64,000 nt of DNA. Source: Agrocybe praecox. Lineage: Eukaryota > Basidiomycota > Agaricomycetes > Agaricales > Agrocybaceae. Location of the stretch: the NCBI GenBank assembly GCA_964017145.1, contig OZ024850.1, positions 186,001-250,000 of the forward strand, read 5' to 3'. Made by a program: the position numbers and the translations under genes. Numbering within the stretch: position 1 is the first letter of the stretch; every line of letters starts with the position of its first letter. The notes under the pieces were generated by a model. The model ran no database searches, was not told the origin of the DNA, and saw only the letters and a program-made list of their open reading frames with translations. Below are positions 1-9,932 of this stretch, one piece after another.

Positions 1-186
1 CAGCAGGCATTGACGAACGTTAACATGAACATTGATTTATTTCAATCAGGTCATATGACTCGTAATGATGTCGATGAATATTAATAGATTCTGCTCTAAC
101 CTTTCCAGTGTGTTTGGTTTCGCTGTTTCCTGCTTCTTACTTTTCCACTGACGCTGCAATTTTATTTATTTCAATTTCTCATTCTT
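1..186. other. 5' flank of KDZ relic, no gene seen
   Basis: AT-rich sequence upstream of the first recognisable KDZ coding block. I see no terminal inverted repeat here, so the left end of the KDZ element probably lies outside the window. Confidence 0.5.
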
Positions 187-3100
187 ATGACTACGAGATC
201 GAGGAAACATACCAAAACCGCCTACTTTGACCGTATACCTCTTGAGGACGACTATGAGATTGTTCAAGCACACTACTCTAGGCTGGCCAGTCGCAACGTA
301 ACGAGGAACTCTGCTCGTTCTCCTCTTAAGGGGCGGACAACATGGTCTATCGGGACTGACTGGGCACCAAACGATGACTATGAAATGTCTCTCGATGCCT
401 CTGGTGACTGGTATGATGAAGAAGTAGATGTAGATGTGTGTGAAAGTAGAATCGGTCGGGCCTCCCAGGAGAAGGGACCTAAAAAAAGACGAGTTCGCAG
501 AAAAACATCGGTGAGTACTTATGTTTGACTGTATGTTCTGATACTAAAAAAAACTCTCATCATAGTTGAGACCACATGTCATATGGAAGCAGCAATACTG
601 AAGCCAGTATCTCGACGAGAACCTATGATGGGAGGGTCGAGGCGATTTTATAAGGGATGAAGTCTGCCCCGACTGTGTATCAAGGGGAAAACAGGCTCCT
701 CAAGATGCTGAATATCGGTGTCAAGATTGCTTTATCCCTGACCTTGTTTGTTAGGAATGTTGCATAAAATGTCACCGGCTGCATCCTTTCCATACAATCG
801 AGGTAGGTTCTTATTTGAATATATGTACACGTACTGACTTCAAGTTCTCTCAGCATTGGATGGGCGTGACATTCGTTAAAGTCTCACTAAAGTCACTTGG
901 ACTTAGGATTCATCTCAACCATGCCAGTATGTGGTGTCCGTCTCCAGTAGAGTGCCACCAGGATTTCAAGGTCATACACACAAACGGGGTCCACGAAGTA
1001 GGCATTAGCCACTGTGGATGCAATCGAGCCATCCCAAAGCACCTCCAGCTGCTTCGACACGGCCTTTATCCAGCCTCACAGCTTGTCGTGCGAACGTGCG
1101 TCAGCTTCCCTCTGCTTCAACTTCTTCATCTCTTGTGCCTGTGTTCCAAGGTTTCAATGTACGATATCTACAACACGCTCGAGCGTCTGTCCGACAACTC
1201 TGCAACAAAGCCATCGAAATCCAGGTATCGGTCGCTGATGAGAATTTGTTAACAGTGGCGACATCTCAAGTTGCTCAAAAGGGCTGGAAGAGGGCATGAC
1301 GATGTGGGGGTAAATGGCACCAAGGATGGGGATCTCGCTATAATGTGTCCATCGTGCCCGCATCCAGGAATTAATCTTCCAGAAAATTGGGCAGATGCTC
1401 CGCCCGACAAGGAGTGAGTTCATTTTTTAAATCTATATAACGATCTACCCTTACAATGACGTTCAAAAAAGATACCTATATCAATCGATCATATGTATGG
1501 ACGCTAACTTCCATCTGAAAAATCGGCTCGTATCTAATTACTCGACTGACCCTGGTCTCGGAATTGGGTGGGCCTATATGATCAGAAGAGAGCCATACGA
1601 GAACTATGTTGTCAGTTGGGCTGATGATGACGATGTAAGGCCGCATACAGGACTCTTCTTATCCAACGTACTCACTGGGATTATAGATCAGCACCTGCAT
1701 GGGCTTTCAAGCTTTGGCCAAAGCATTGACACGTTTCAGTCGTGGACTGCGTTACATAGGTGTAGGAGGTACTTTATGCGGACAAGGAGAGATGTTTCTC
1801 CCTAACGGGGTAGGGAAATTACAAAAAGGAGAACAGTGAGTAATTTTCTACACCTCGTATGTGCTTTTTCAAACGTTTTTACTAGCTATGCAAATATGGA
1901 CTATATCCTAGCATCTGCCTTGCGTGGCACGGAGTTGAAGTCTGTGGTCCTAAGCTACAATATCGCCTGTCAGTGGTACAAGAATCTAGGCCAACATATG
2001 GAGAAACATTGGCCAGAAGACCTTCACCTCGATTCAAACATGAAAACTAAGCTGCTGATCCCAAAATTCCATGAGCTGGCTCACAACGACAAAGACCATC
2101 AACAATTTTCGTTTAATTTAGTCAAAGGAGTGGGGAAAACCGATGGCGAGGTTCCAGAGAGGTGTTGGGCTGGACATAATGGTCTCGGTGGGTCCACTGT
2201 GCCTCTGGCGCCTGGTTTGAGACATGATGTCCTTGACGATCACTTTGGTTTCTGGAATTGTAAAAATTATTGCGGTATGGGTATGTGTACACTTCTCGTT
2301 CCTCGAAGAGCCGCATTGATGTTGCATGCACCAGGGACCATACTTATCCAGAAATATAAAGCTGCAATAGTTGAACGGAATCAACAAGTCGAAGCTCATT
2401 GAGGATTTACCAGAGACATCAGTGAATACTCAATCAACATCTGGGAAAGAACGTGCCAGGAATGGGATAATGCCTCCTATCCCAAGTTGTGTCCAAATCC
2501 TTACGAAGTAGAGGGCGCAAGTATGTCCATCCACTTTTTTTTTTTTGACTTCGTCAACTGACTCACATATAGGAATCACGGAAGCTCAAGTTAGGGAAAC
2601 ATTAGCACAGAAGGAAAAGATTCTCACTTCAAATGGTCGACCAATGCTTCATGCTATGGGGCCGTCAGAATTCCTCTCAATGGGATTAGAACTTGAAGAT
2701 TCTCAGTGAGTTCTCTACTAAATTCAACACATATTTTTGTACAATAAGTGTATCTACAGACGGCGCATTTGAAAACTCGTTAATGAACAAGGAAACATAC
2801 CTACTCAATTACAAGACACCTCACTCGCTGATCAAAGGAAGGCACTTGCTTTGAAGATTCGTACTTGGGAGCTCATCCGTGCCGTATACCAGCCCGGGAT
2901 TCTTCACCTGCAGATTGAATCCAACATCGGACCTACAAACTAGGACAACAACCCAAATCCTGAAGAAATCAACCTCTGGCTACCCTCTCAAATCCCTCCA
3001 GATCGCCGAACAATCTCATGCATTCCCGGCCTTATTGAAATCGAAGACAGATTACATGTCGCTCAATGTTATGACGTTCTTGATACCCTTCAGCGAACCC

Positions 3101-3869
3101 TCTGTATAAAGACGCAGATAATATATTTCAAAAACAAGAACATCTGTGGTCAAGTGCAAAGTACAAGGTCTCGTGCTTTAATCGAGAGAGTTCATACCTG
3201 TGCACTTGTAGCTGTTGAGAAATACCGTGCCGCAAGGGATGCGAAAATGCGGATTTCGGGCCCAGGAGAGTGGGAAGAAGTACTACGACCTCTGCTCAAC
3301 GCCGACGTCAGAAGCTATGCTGATTCAGAGAGGAAGAAACCTGGTCCAGGAAGAAGAGGCATCTGGGAGGATGGGCAGCTGCAAGTACAACACCCCTCCG
3401 TTCAAGACGTACAACATCAAGACAATGAAGACAATGAAGAGGGTACAGAGGACTGCGAAGACGATACTATTCTCGCAATTGAACCTCTGCGAAGCCGTTG
3501 CGATGGTACCGGCAGGACAACCCAGAAGCTGTCGTGGATTTGGATATCGTTGGGAAAAAAAAACAACAACGCTCAAATGCATGCCTCCAATGGAGGGACC
3601 GAACATTTTCTTTTTGCTTCAGATGGCCCTCTGGCAGATCAAGAAGACAACATATTGCGAGCCAAATGGTCCCGAAGTCGAGCACGAGTCCAGCGATGCG
3701 AGGAAGAAGTGAAACTATTAAAGGAAGAAATGAGGCACGTAATCGAGTTTCTGAAGTGGAGGAGTGAATGGTGGGATGGCTGAGTGATTCTTCGACAGGG
3801 GGCCGATGCTGAGTTACAGGAGGGGCTTTCTTTGTATGCAGAAGGCCAGGCATCGCTTCAACATTTTCT
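187..3869 (+). pseudogene. KDZ (Kyakuja-Dileera-Zisupton) transposase relic with CxC2-type cysteine cluster
   Basis: Degenerate coding blocks on the plus strand match the order of a fungal KDZ transposase, a cut-and-paste DNA transposase of the RNase H-fold type. The N-terminal block at 187-510 ends at a plausible GTGAGT donor. A Cys/His cluster follows at 660-800 (CPDC, CQDC, ECC, KCHRLHPFH). Next are a block with VIHTNGVHEVGISHCGC at about 970-1240, a block with KRAGRGH and CPSCPHPGINLP at 1275-1395, and DANFHLK at 1498. The core has SYNIACQW and TDGEVPERCW at about 1950-2165. The C-terminal signature, with EEEVKLLKEEM and a WW pair, lies at 3690-3780. In-frame stops are at 599-601 and 626-628 (CGA to TGA by context), 752-754 (CAG to TAG) and 2941-2943. 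The expected Asp of SYDIACQW is Asn. Family assignment is confident and the gene is clearly dead. The exact 3' end is uncertain. Confidence 0.88.
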
Positions 3870-3980
3870 CACCTGTTACTGGCAGATGTATGCATGACCC
3901 AACCTAAGTTGCCCCTGTGGATGCATACTTTATGTGGGGCAACTATGCATCACTCATACATAAATTTGACAGCACTGGCT
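3870..3980. mobile_element. Mini TIR element (111 bp), two ends joined
   Basis: The left end CACCTGTTACTGGCAG and the right end GCACTGGCT match the two terminus types of the larger TIR elements at 22.46, 25.75, 28.41 and 34.22 kb. Subterminal ATGCAT and GTTGCCC-type motifs are also shared. Almost nothing lies between the ends, so it looks like an extreme internal deletion derivative. The flanking 8-mers do not match, so no target duplication is claimed. Confidence 0.55.
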
Positions 3981-3996
3981 GGGGAGTGATGAGGGT

Positions 3997-4728
3997 ATGG
4001 ACTCTGACGAAGATGCCGACATCGAGCCTGGTGATGCAACGCAGGTAAGTTGTTGACTTGGAATAGTGAAAGTTTATTTACACACATATTCATAGATTCC
4101 ATCTTCAGAGCCCACTGGTGTGACTTCTTTCACAAGATCCTCTCACTCTTCCGATCCTGCGGCTGCAGTTAAGGACGAGAAAGTGACAGGAAAGGGAAAG
4201 GAGACTGTACCGAAAAAGAACCTTAAACACAATACCCCTGGATTGGACTCAATGTTAGATGAAATTCACATTCTCGAGGTTAAAGAAGCTGCAGAGAGGC
4301 AGGCATCCAAGAACTGTGTACGGATAAAGGAACTGGAATTGCAGGTGATGAAGCAGGAGTTTGAAAGTGAGAGGCAGCGGGCTAAAATACATAAAATGGA
4401 ACTGGATGCTAAAAAAGCGGAGTTGGAGGAGAAGAGAATGGACAAAATGGATACACTCCTTCAGCTGTTGCTTTCACGTGCAGCCCCTCCTGCTAATCAG
4501 TTTCCAGGTCAATCTCAGTTTGAAGCAAATGCCGAACCGCAGGCAGTCGCACACCCACAGCCTCCAAATGAAGTAGCGCAATTAGCTTTATATGGAAATA
4601 CTTTCCAGGATGAATGGACCTTTGCTGACGCCGTTTCTGAACATCCACCTACCTTGACACAACAACTCAAAGATGCCAGGCTCTACAACCCAGCGGCAGA
4701 CACAAGGATGGACAGAGACATGAATTAG
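3997..4728 (+). CDS. Coiled-coil companion protein of Harbinger-like transposon (possibly 5'-truncated)
   Basis: Two-exon model: exon 1 is 3997-4044, a 51-bp GTAAGT...TAG intron spans 4045-4095, and exon 2 is 4096-4728, giving 226 residues. Exon 1 is acidic (MDSDEDADIEPGDATQ). Exon 2 has a Ser-rich stretch, a basic patch (GKGKETVPKKNLK), then a long charged coiled coil (about residues 70-140) rich in Lys, Glu, Gln and Met. Its tail is Pro/Gln-rich. The layout resembles the C-terminal half of the Myb/SANT or NAM-associated second protein of PIF/Harbinger elements, which helps the transposase bind ends and enter the nucleus. The convergent minus-strand gene just downstream encodes a Harbinger-type DDE transposase, which supports this. 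No SANT domain is visible upstream, so the N-terminal half may be lost. Alternatively it is an unrelated coiled-coil gene. Confidence 0.55.
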
Positions 4729-4746
4729 AGTAAAAATCAATAGAAT

Positions 4747-5657
4747 TTAACAGAATAGATCACTCGAAAATAAATCCTCTTTTACTTTCCTTCGCTTCCG
4801 TTGCCCAGCAGATTCTTGACAAACTTCAGCAGCGACTCTATCATCATCAGATGAGCTAGCGTCATCATTCGAGAGACCAAGACCTTGTTCAATCAACTCT
4901 TCTTCCCAATCAGAATCATGTCCATCACCAACTTCGATGCTGTGAACCAGGGTATGGATGATAATACAGGTATGAATCCATTCCACAGCCCGGAGGTGGT
5001 CGATGTTGTTCTTGATTTGTTGACGAAGTCCTCAAAGTGACTGAAAACGGCCCTTGAGGTACCCAACGGCATGCTCAGATTTGATACGAACCTATTTTAA
5101 AATAGTGAGTTAGTCTGTTTGAAAATTCTCGCAGAGAAAAGCTCTCACATGAGAGACCCAGTAATTGAATTCCTTGTTTTCGGGGATGTTGGAAGCAGGT
5201 TTCTTGTATGGGGTAACACACCAAGCTTCAATAGGGTAAGCAGAGTCTGCCCAGATCCATTCACCAGGACCAATCAGCCGCTGTCGTTCCCGAACAGTAC
5301 GTGAGTCCATAAAGACAGTAGAGTCATGAGCACTACTACAATGTCCAATTATATAGTCCACAATGTGCAAGTTAGGAAGGGTGATGAGCTATGAGAGGAC
5401 AGTGAGAATTTAGAAAGAAATAGCCACGGAAATTAGAATTAACATACCTGAACATTCAGAGAGTAATTGGATTTTCTATCAAAATACGCCTCCCCATGTA
5501 GGCCAGGCTTGTCAGCCAGAGGTATAAGGGTTCTGTCAATGAAGAGAAACCCATCTCTCCACGCCGCACAACTGGCAGCCTCTACCCATTCCTTTGCCTC
5601 TTCCTTCTCCCATAAATTTGGATAGCAGACCACCTCATCGTGCATTGAGAGAAACAC
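4747..5657 (-). pseudogene. PIF/Harbinger DDE transposase, C-terminal two thirds
   Basis: Catalytic half of a DDE_Tnp_4-type transposase. Exons on the minus strand are 5657-5448, 5388-5149 and 5091-4747, separated by introns of 59 and 57 bp with GTATGT...TAG and GTGAGA...TAG borders. Visible motifs are WVEAASCAAWRDG, FIDRTLIPL (first Asp), FDRKSNYSLNVQ, SAHDST, IWADSAYP (second Asp) and, after the second intron, VRIKSEHAVGYLKGRF (Glu). The usual Gly after the first Asp is Arg. A TGA at 5032-5034 replaces an expected Arg codon. The C-terminus is acidic then basic (RKRRKVKEDL). The 5' part of the same gene is at 20258-20970; the two were separated by the insertion that starts at 5658. Family confidence is high and inactivity is clear. 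Confidence 0.85.
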
Positions 5658-6921
5658 TAAGGTGCTTGCTGCGGGGTTGAGTGTGTATGTACAATTTGTA
5701 CTTTATATATACTCCGAAACAAAACCCAATCAATGTGATTAGTTCTTTCATGGGAGGGATACACAATACGTGTCGTTAATTATGTTTTCTCTTTAAAGAT
5801 ACGCTCTCTAATGCAACAGAACGTTTGCTAGGATCGAAGATCACAAGTGTTTGAGTAGCTTACGCACAAAGCGAAGTTCCTCGGAAAGTGTAAACATAGA
5901 TTTAATGTGTTTCCACAAGATGTAGTGTGTAGGTAGTTCGCCACTTAGGCTGGATACTTAATCCAAAGTCTTTTAATCACTTAGAAAGGGGACTCAATCC
6001 TAAACGGGCCACTTAGGCGTCACTTAGACAATTTGCCACTTAGGCAGGGAACTTATCCCTAGGAACGGGCCACTTAGGCGTCACTTAGACAATTCTTGTC
6101 ACTTAGGCGGATATTAAGCTTTATGTCACTTAAGACAGAGGAAACTTTATCCCAATACATTTATTTAGGTTCCTCGAGAACTCTACAAGTTAACTCAAGT
6201 CGCTCAACTAACGCCAAGATGCTCAAATGACACGGTAGGTAGTCTGTTCAATAAAACCAACTCTCGCAGAGATTTATTAGGTACCAAAGGTCGATCCTAG
6301 GAGTTTGCAACTCAATGCGCGTTCCTCGAATGTGGACAACTGGGTTCTAGTTTATCTGGGGTGCTACGGTAATTTACAGGCTGCTTATATACTGCTAGGT
6401 TTCGGAAAATACAGGAATACTTGGAGCGGATCGGAAACACTCGGAAAATACAGGAAATAATATTATTGGTTAACGCTAGGTAGCTCCACTCGATGCATAA
6501 GCAACCAGTAGGTACCATGCGTGTTTTTGTGTACCCTCGGAAGGGTTCGTATGGTTGGGCAAGTCGCTGACTCAAGCATGACGCTCCGAGGGCGCTTATT
6601 TGTATTAGCCGACGATCATTGATCGACGTCGTAGGGTCCAAAGCATCGGAGTACCGTGTCATCATATGGATCTACAATCCTCGGCTCCACAACTGCCGTT
6701 TAAGGTAACTGCGCATATCCGAGGGTCTTAAGACCATGTGTAAGCGTTCCTAGGAACTTCTCCTTTTAGGTTTATCAGCGATCTGACTCGAGCAGACGTT
6801 GGCAAGTCCTAATCGACATTACTAGTGCTTGTCTCGTCATTTGCATAGTGCCCACTATGTTCCTAGGGACCAGTAATGTACTTTGTTAATGCTAGGATCA
6901 GTCCTACCGCCTTGAGTTAGC
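5658..6921 (-). mobile_element. LTR-like 1.7-kb repeat, copy 1, 3' portion
   Basis: Homologous to the complete copies at 36122-37872 and 38908-40649, in reverse orientation. Its terminus TAAGGTGCTTGCTGCGGGG abuts ACAC (5654-5657), and the other end at 20257 abuts ACGC, a 4-bp target duplication with one mismatch. It lies within the Harbinger transposase coding sequence. The element is interrupted at 6921/6922 by the outer Gypsy element and resumes at 19830. It holds no credible protein; short open frames inside it are shared by all copies but carry no recognisable motif. Confidence 0.85.
5935..6125 (-). repeat. Tandem 61-bp repeats rich in CCTAAGTGGC
   Basis: About two to three units containing GCCACTTAGGCGTCACTTAG and a TCCCTAGGAACGGG-type segment. 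The same array is in copies 2 (37363-37590) and 3 (40145-40380), so it is an intrinsic part of the LTR-like repeat. Confidence 0.8.
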
Positions 6922-7378
6922 TGTCAGGGCAACACTAAGATCAGTGTGACAAGGCCACCAACAAAGACAAAGCAAGAGAGAGAGAGAGAGAGAGAGATGA
7001 AAAGAGAGAGAGACACTCAATGGTTCTAAGAGATCACACCAATGATAGTGGATATCCTAAGAGATTGAAGCTGGGGCTACAGCTACATACATGTCCAGTA
7101 TATATACCCTACAGCTATTCTAGAATATTCCTCCATGACATCATAAAAAGGAATGATGAATAAGGCAATGACATCATAAAGAAAGTAAAAGAATGATGTG
7201 GAATGATGTAGAATGGATGAGGCTATGCTCATGGGAAATCAAAGTGATAAGTATCTAATCAAATGATAATCAAGAGATAATCAAAGATATGAAACAGATA
7301 AGATATCTACACATCTACAAAAGGGAAAAATGCGAAATAAATATAGAAAAATAAGGAAAAATAGGGGAAACCCTGACA
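6922..7378 (-). repeat. 3' LTR of Gypsy-1 outer element
   Basis: Starts TGTCAGGGCAACACTAAG and ends GGGGAAACCCTGACA. It contains a GA microsatellite (about 6973-7014) and repeated GATAATCAA and ATGACATCATAAA motifs. On the minus strand the preceding GAGAGGGGGTGA is a good polypurine tract. Confidence 0.93.
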
Positions 7379-9425
7379 TCACCCCCTCTCTAAGGCACAT
7401 TTCCCACAATGTGCACATGTATGACTGAGTTTGGAGGGTTTCAGAGGAGGTGGAGGTTCAGTAAAATTAATTAAAGGAGAAAATGAAAGTCTATCAAAAG
7501 TTAAGGCAGAAATCTTTCTGGGAGCAGCTGGGTGTTTTGCATGGAATTCCTTGATTGATTTAGCTGCCCTTTTCAGATTTTCAGCAGGTTCCCAAGTACT
7601 TTCTTCATTTGGGTAGTTTTTCCATTTCACCAAGTACTGCAGCTTATTTCTGAATAATCTGCTGTCCTTGATGTACTCAACTTCCCATTCAGGGTTTTCT
7701 CCTTTGATAACTGGTGGAGGTCTGGAAGGAGGCTTTCTACCAACTGGATCAGGATGATGGGGCATGAGCTTGACTACATTGAATACAGGATGGATCTTCA
7801 TGGTAGCAGGCAATTTCAATTCATAGGCATTTGGACCAACAACTTTGATAATCTTGTATGGTCCATATCTTTTGTCCTCCAATTTCTTGGAAGGCCTATC
7901 AGTTTTTAAGTCCTTGCCATCTAGCCAAACCATGTCCCCAACCTTATACTCAGTAGGTGTACCTCTGTGTCTATCATAGAACTTGGCCATGTCATCAGCA
8001 GCCTTTTTGAGTGCAGACTCTGCTTCTTTTCTGGCCTCTTCCATGTTTTTCACAAAGGTATCTACAGTGTCCATCTTGCTGTCTCTAAGGGGTTCTGTGC
8101 CCATCCTGGGATGTCTACCATTATTGAGCATGAAGGGTGTTTGCCTAGTAGATGCTTGAACTCTGTTGTTGTAGGAGAATTCAGCTAAGGACAACCATTC
8201 TACCCAATCATCTTGTCTATGGTTTATGAAGAGCCTGAGATATTGTTCTACTTCTTGATTTACCCTCTCAGTTTGACCATCTGTCTGAGGGTGATAGGCT
8301 GTAGATGAAGCAGTCTGAATACCTAGTAAGGAGTTGAGCTCTTTCATAAACTTGGAGACAAACTGGGGACCTCTATCACAGATTATTTTGATAGGTAGAC
8401 CATGCAGTTTCCAGACATAGTCCCTGTAGAGCTTAGCAGTCCCTTCAGATGTGACCTCATCTGTGGTAGGTATGATGTGGATCATCTTGCTAAGCCTATC
8501 TACAACTATCATGATGGCATTGTACCCTTGACACTCAGGTAATCCAGTGATAAAGTCCACAGTAATGGTTTGCCAGACATCAGAAGGAATTTCAGTAGGA
8601 GTCAGGAAGCCAACAGGCTTAGCTGGGAATGTCTTTGTCCTGTTACATCTGTCACAGCTTCTAGTGTAGGCTGCAATGTAGTGAGACATTCCTGGCCACC
8701 AATAATTCCTAGAGACAAGCTCTATTGTCTTCCATTTTCCTGGGTGTCCAGCAATGTAGGCATCATGATGTAGTTCCACAATTTTCCTTCTAAGATCTTT
8801 GTCTTTGGGAACATACACTTTCCCTCTGTAGAGAATAAGTCCTTGCTCTTCTGCCCATTCCTGTCCTTCTATTTTCTTGGTTGAGGATCCCTTCAATTCC
8901 TGTACTGCCTTCACAACCTTTTCATCCATGTCCTTTGCTTCTCTGATTTTCTTTAGAAGATCAGTCTCAGGACCAGACAAAATGGTGTGCCCCTGTTTGA
9001 GAGCTTGGATTTTGAAGTAGGAAGGTTTGAGGAGAATTACATTTTCATTATCATTCTCCCCCTTCTTATGATCTGATCTCCTAGACAGAGCATCTGGCTT
9101 CAATGATTTTTTACCAGGCCTATGATGAAGAGAGAAGTCAAATCTGGACAAGAAGAGTGACCATCTGGCCTGCCTTCTGCTTAGCTTTTGGGCAGTCATA
9201 AAGTACTCTAGATTCTTGTGATCTGTCCAAATCTCAAATGTATGTTGAGTTCCTTCAAGATAGTGTCTCCATTCATCTAGTGCTCTGATAATAGCCAGCA
9301 TTTCCTTGTCATGAATCTCATAATTCCTTTCTACTTCAGAGAGAGACTTAGACATAAAGGCCACAGGATGCCATTTCCCATCTGATCCTTCCTGAGATAA
9401 GACAGCCCCAGTAGCATAATCTGAG
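7379..9425 (-). pseudogene. Gypsy-1 outer pol, 3' half: RNase H, integrase, chromodomain
   Basis: Open frame continuing the outer pol gene after the inner insertion. It begins within RNase H (SDYATGAVLSQE; EMLAIIRALDEWRHY; WTDHKNLEYF). The integrase HHCC zinc finger follows (HHDAYIAGHPGKW ... CDRCN), then the DD35E core (TVDFITGLPE, ICDRGPQF, HPQTDGQTERVNQE) and a GPY-type segment (KRYGPYKIIKVVG). It ends in a chromodomain (VEYIKDSRLFRNKLQYLVKW, then YPNEESTWEP). It encodes synthesis and genomic integration of the element's cDNA, with the chromodomain expected to tether integration to chromatin. No internal stop is seen here; it is dead only because the gene is split 6.5 kb away. Confidence 0.93.
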
Positions 9426-9932
9426 TGTCAGGGCAACACTAAGATCAGTGTGACAAGGCCACCAACAAAGACAAAGCAAGAGAGAAGAGAGAGAAGAGAG
9501 AGAGGAAGAGAGAGAGATAGAGAGACACTCAATGATTCTAAGAGATCACACCAATGATAGTGGATATCCTAAGAGATTGAAGCTGGGGCTACATCTACTT
9601 ACATGTCCAGTATATATACTCTACAGCTATTCTAGAATATTCCTACATTACATCATGAAACACAAGGATGAGTAAGACAATGACATCATAAAGGAGTGGT
9701 GAATAAGACAATGACATCATGAAACAAGGAGAAGAATGATGTGGAGCAATTGAGGCAGTGCTCATGGGAAATAAAGATGATAAGTATCTAATCAAGGATC
9801 TAAGTGATAATCAAGGAGATAATCAAGAAGATAATCAAAGATGTAAAAGAGATAAGATATCTACATAATTAAGAAAGGGAAAAATGCGAAATAAATATAT
9901 AAAAATAGAGGAAAATAGGGGAAACCCTGACA
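9426..9932 (-). repeat. 3' LTR of Gypsy-1 inner element
   Basis: TGTCAGGG...CCCTGACA. It is a 507-bp subtype with a GAGAGAAGAGAGAG tract and an extra ATGACATCAT-type repeat compared with the 457-bp outer LTR. It matches 15421-15927 base for base by eye. Confidence 0.95.

Noticed and set aside
3870..3980. Right terminus of the KDZ element
   Set aside because: The CACCTG end faces right and the TGGCT end faces left, so the two bound a small element of their own rather than closing the KDZ element.
5935..6125. Regularly spaced repeats as a CRISPR-like array
   Set aside because: Units are head-to-tail 61-bp tandem repeats without unique spacers, inside a eukaryotic transposable element.
6312..6665. 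Open frame of 117 codons inside the LTR-like repeat
   Set aside because: Recurs in the other copies only as part of the repeated DNA, with varying start and end and no protein features.
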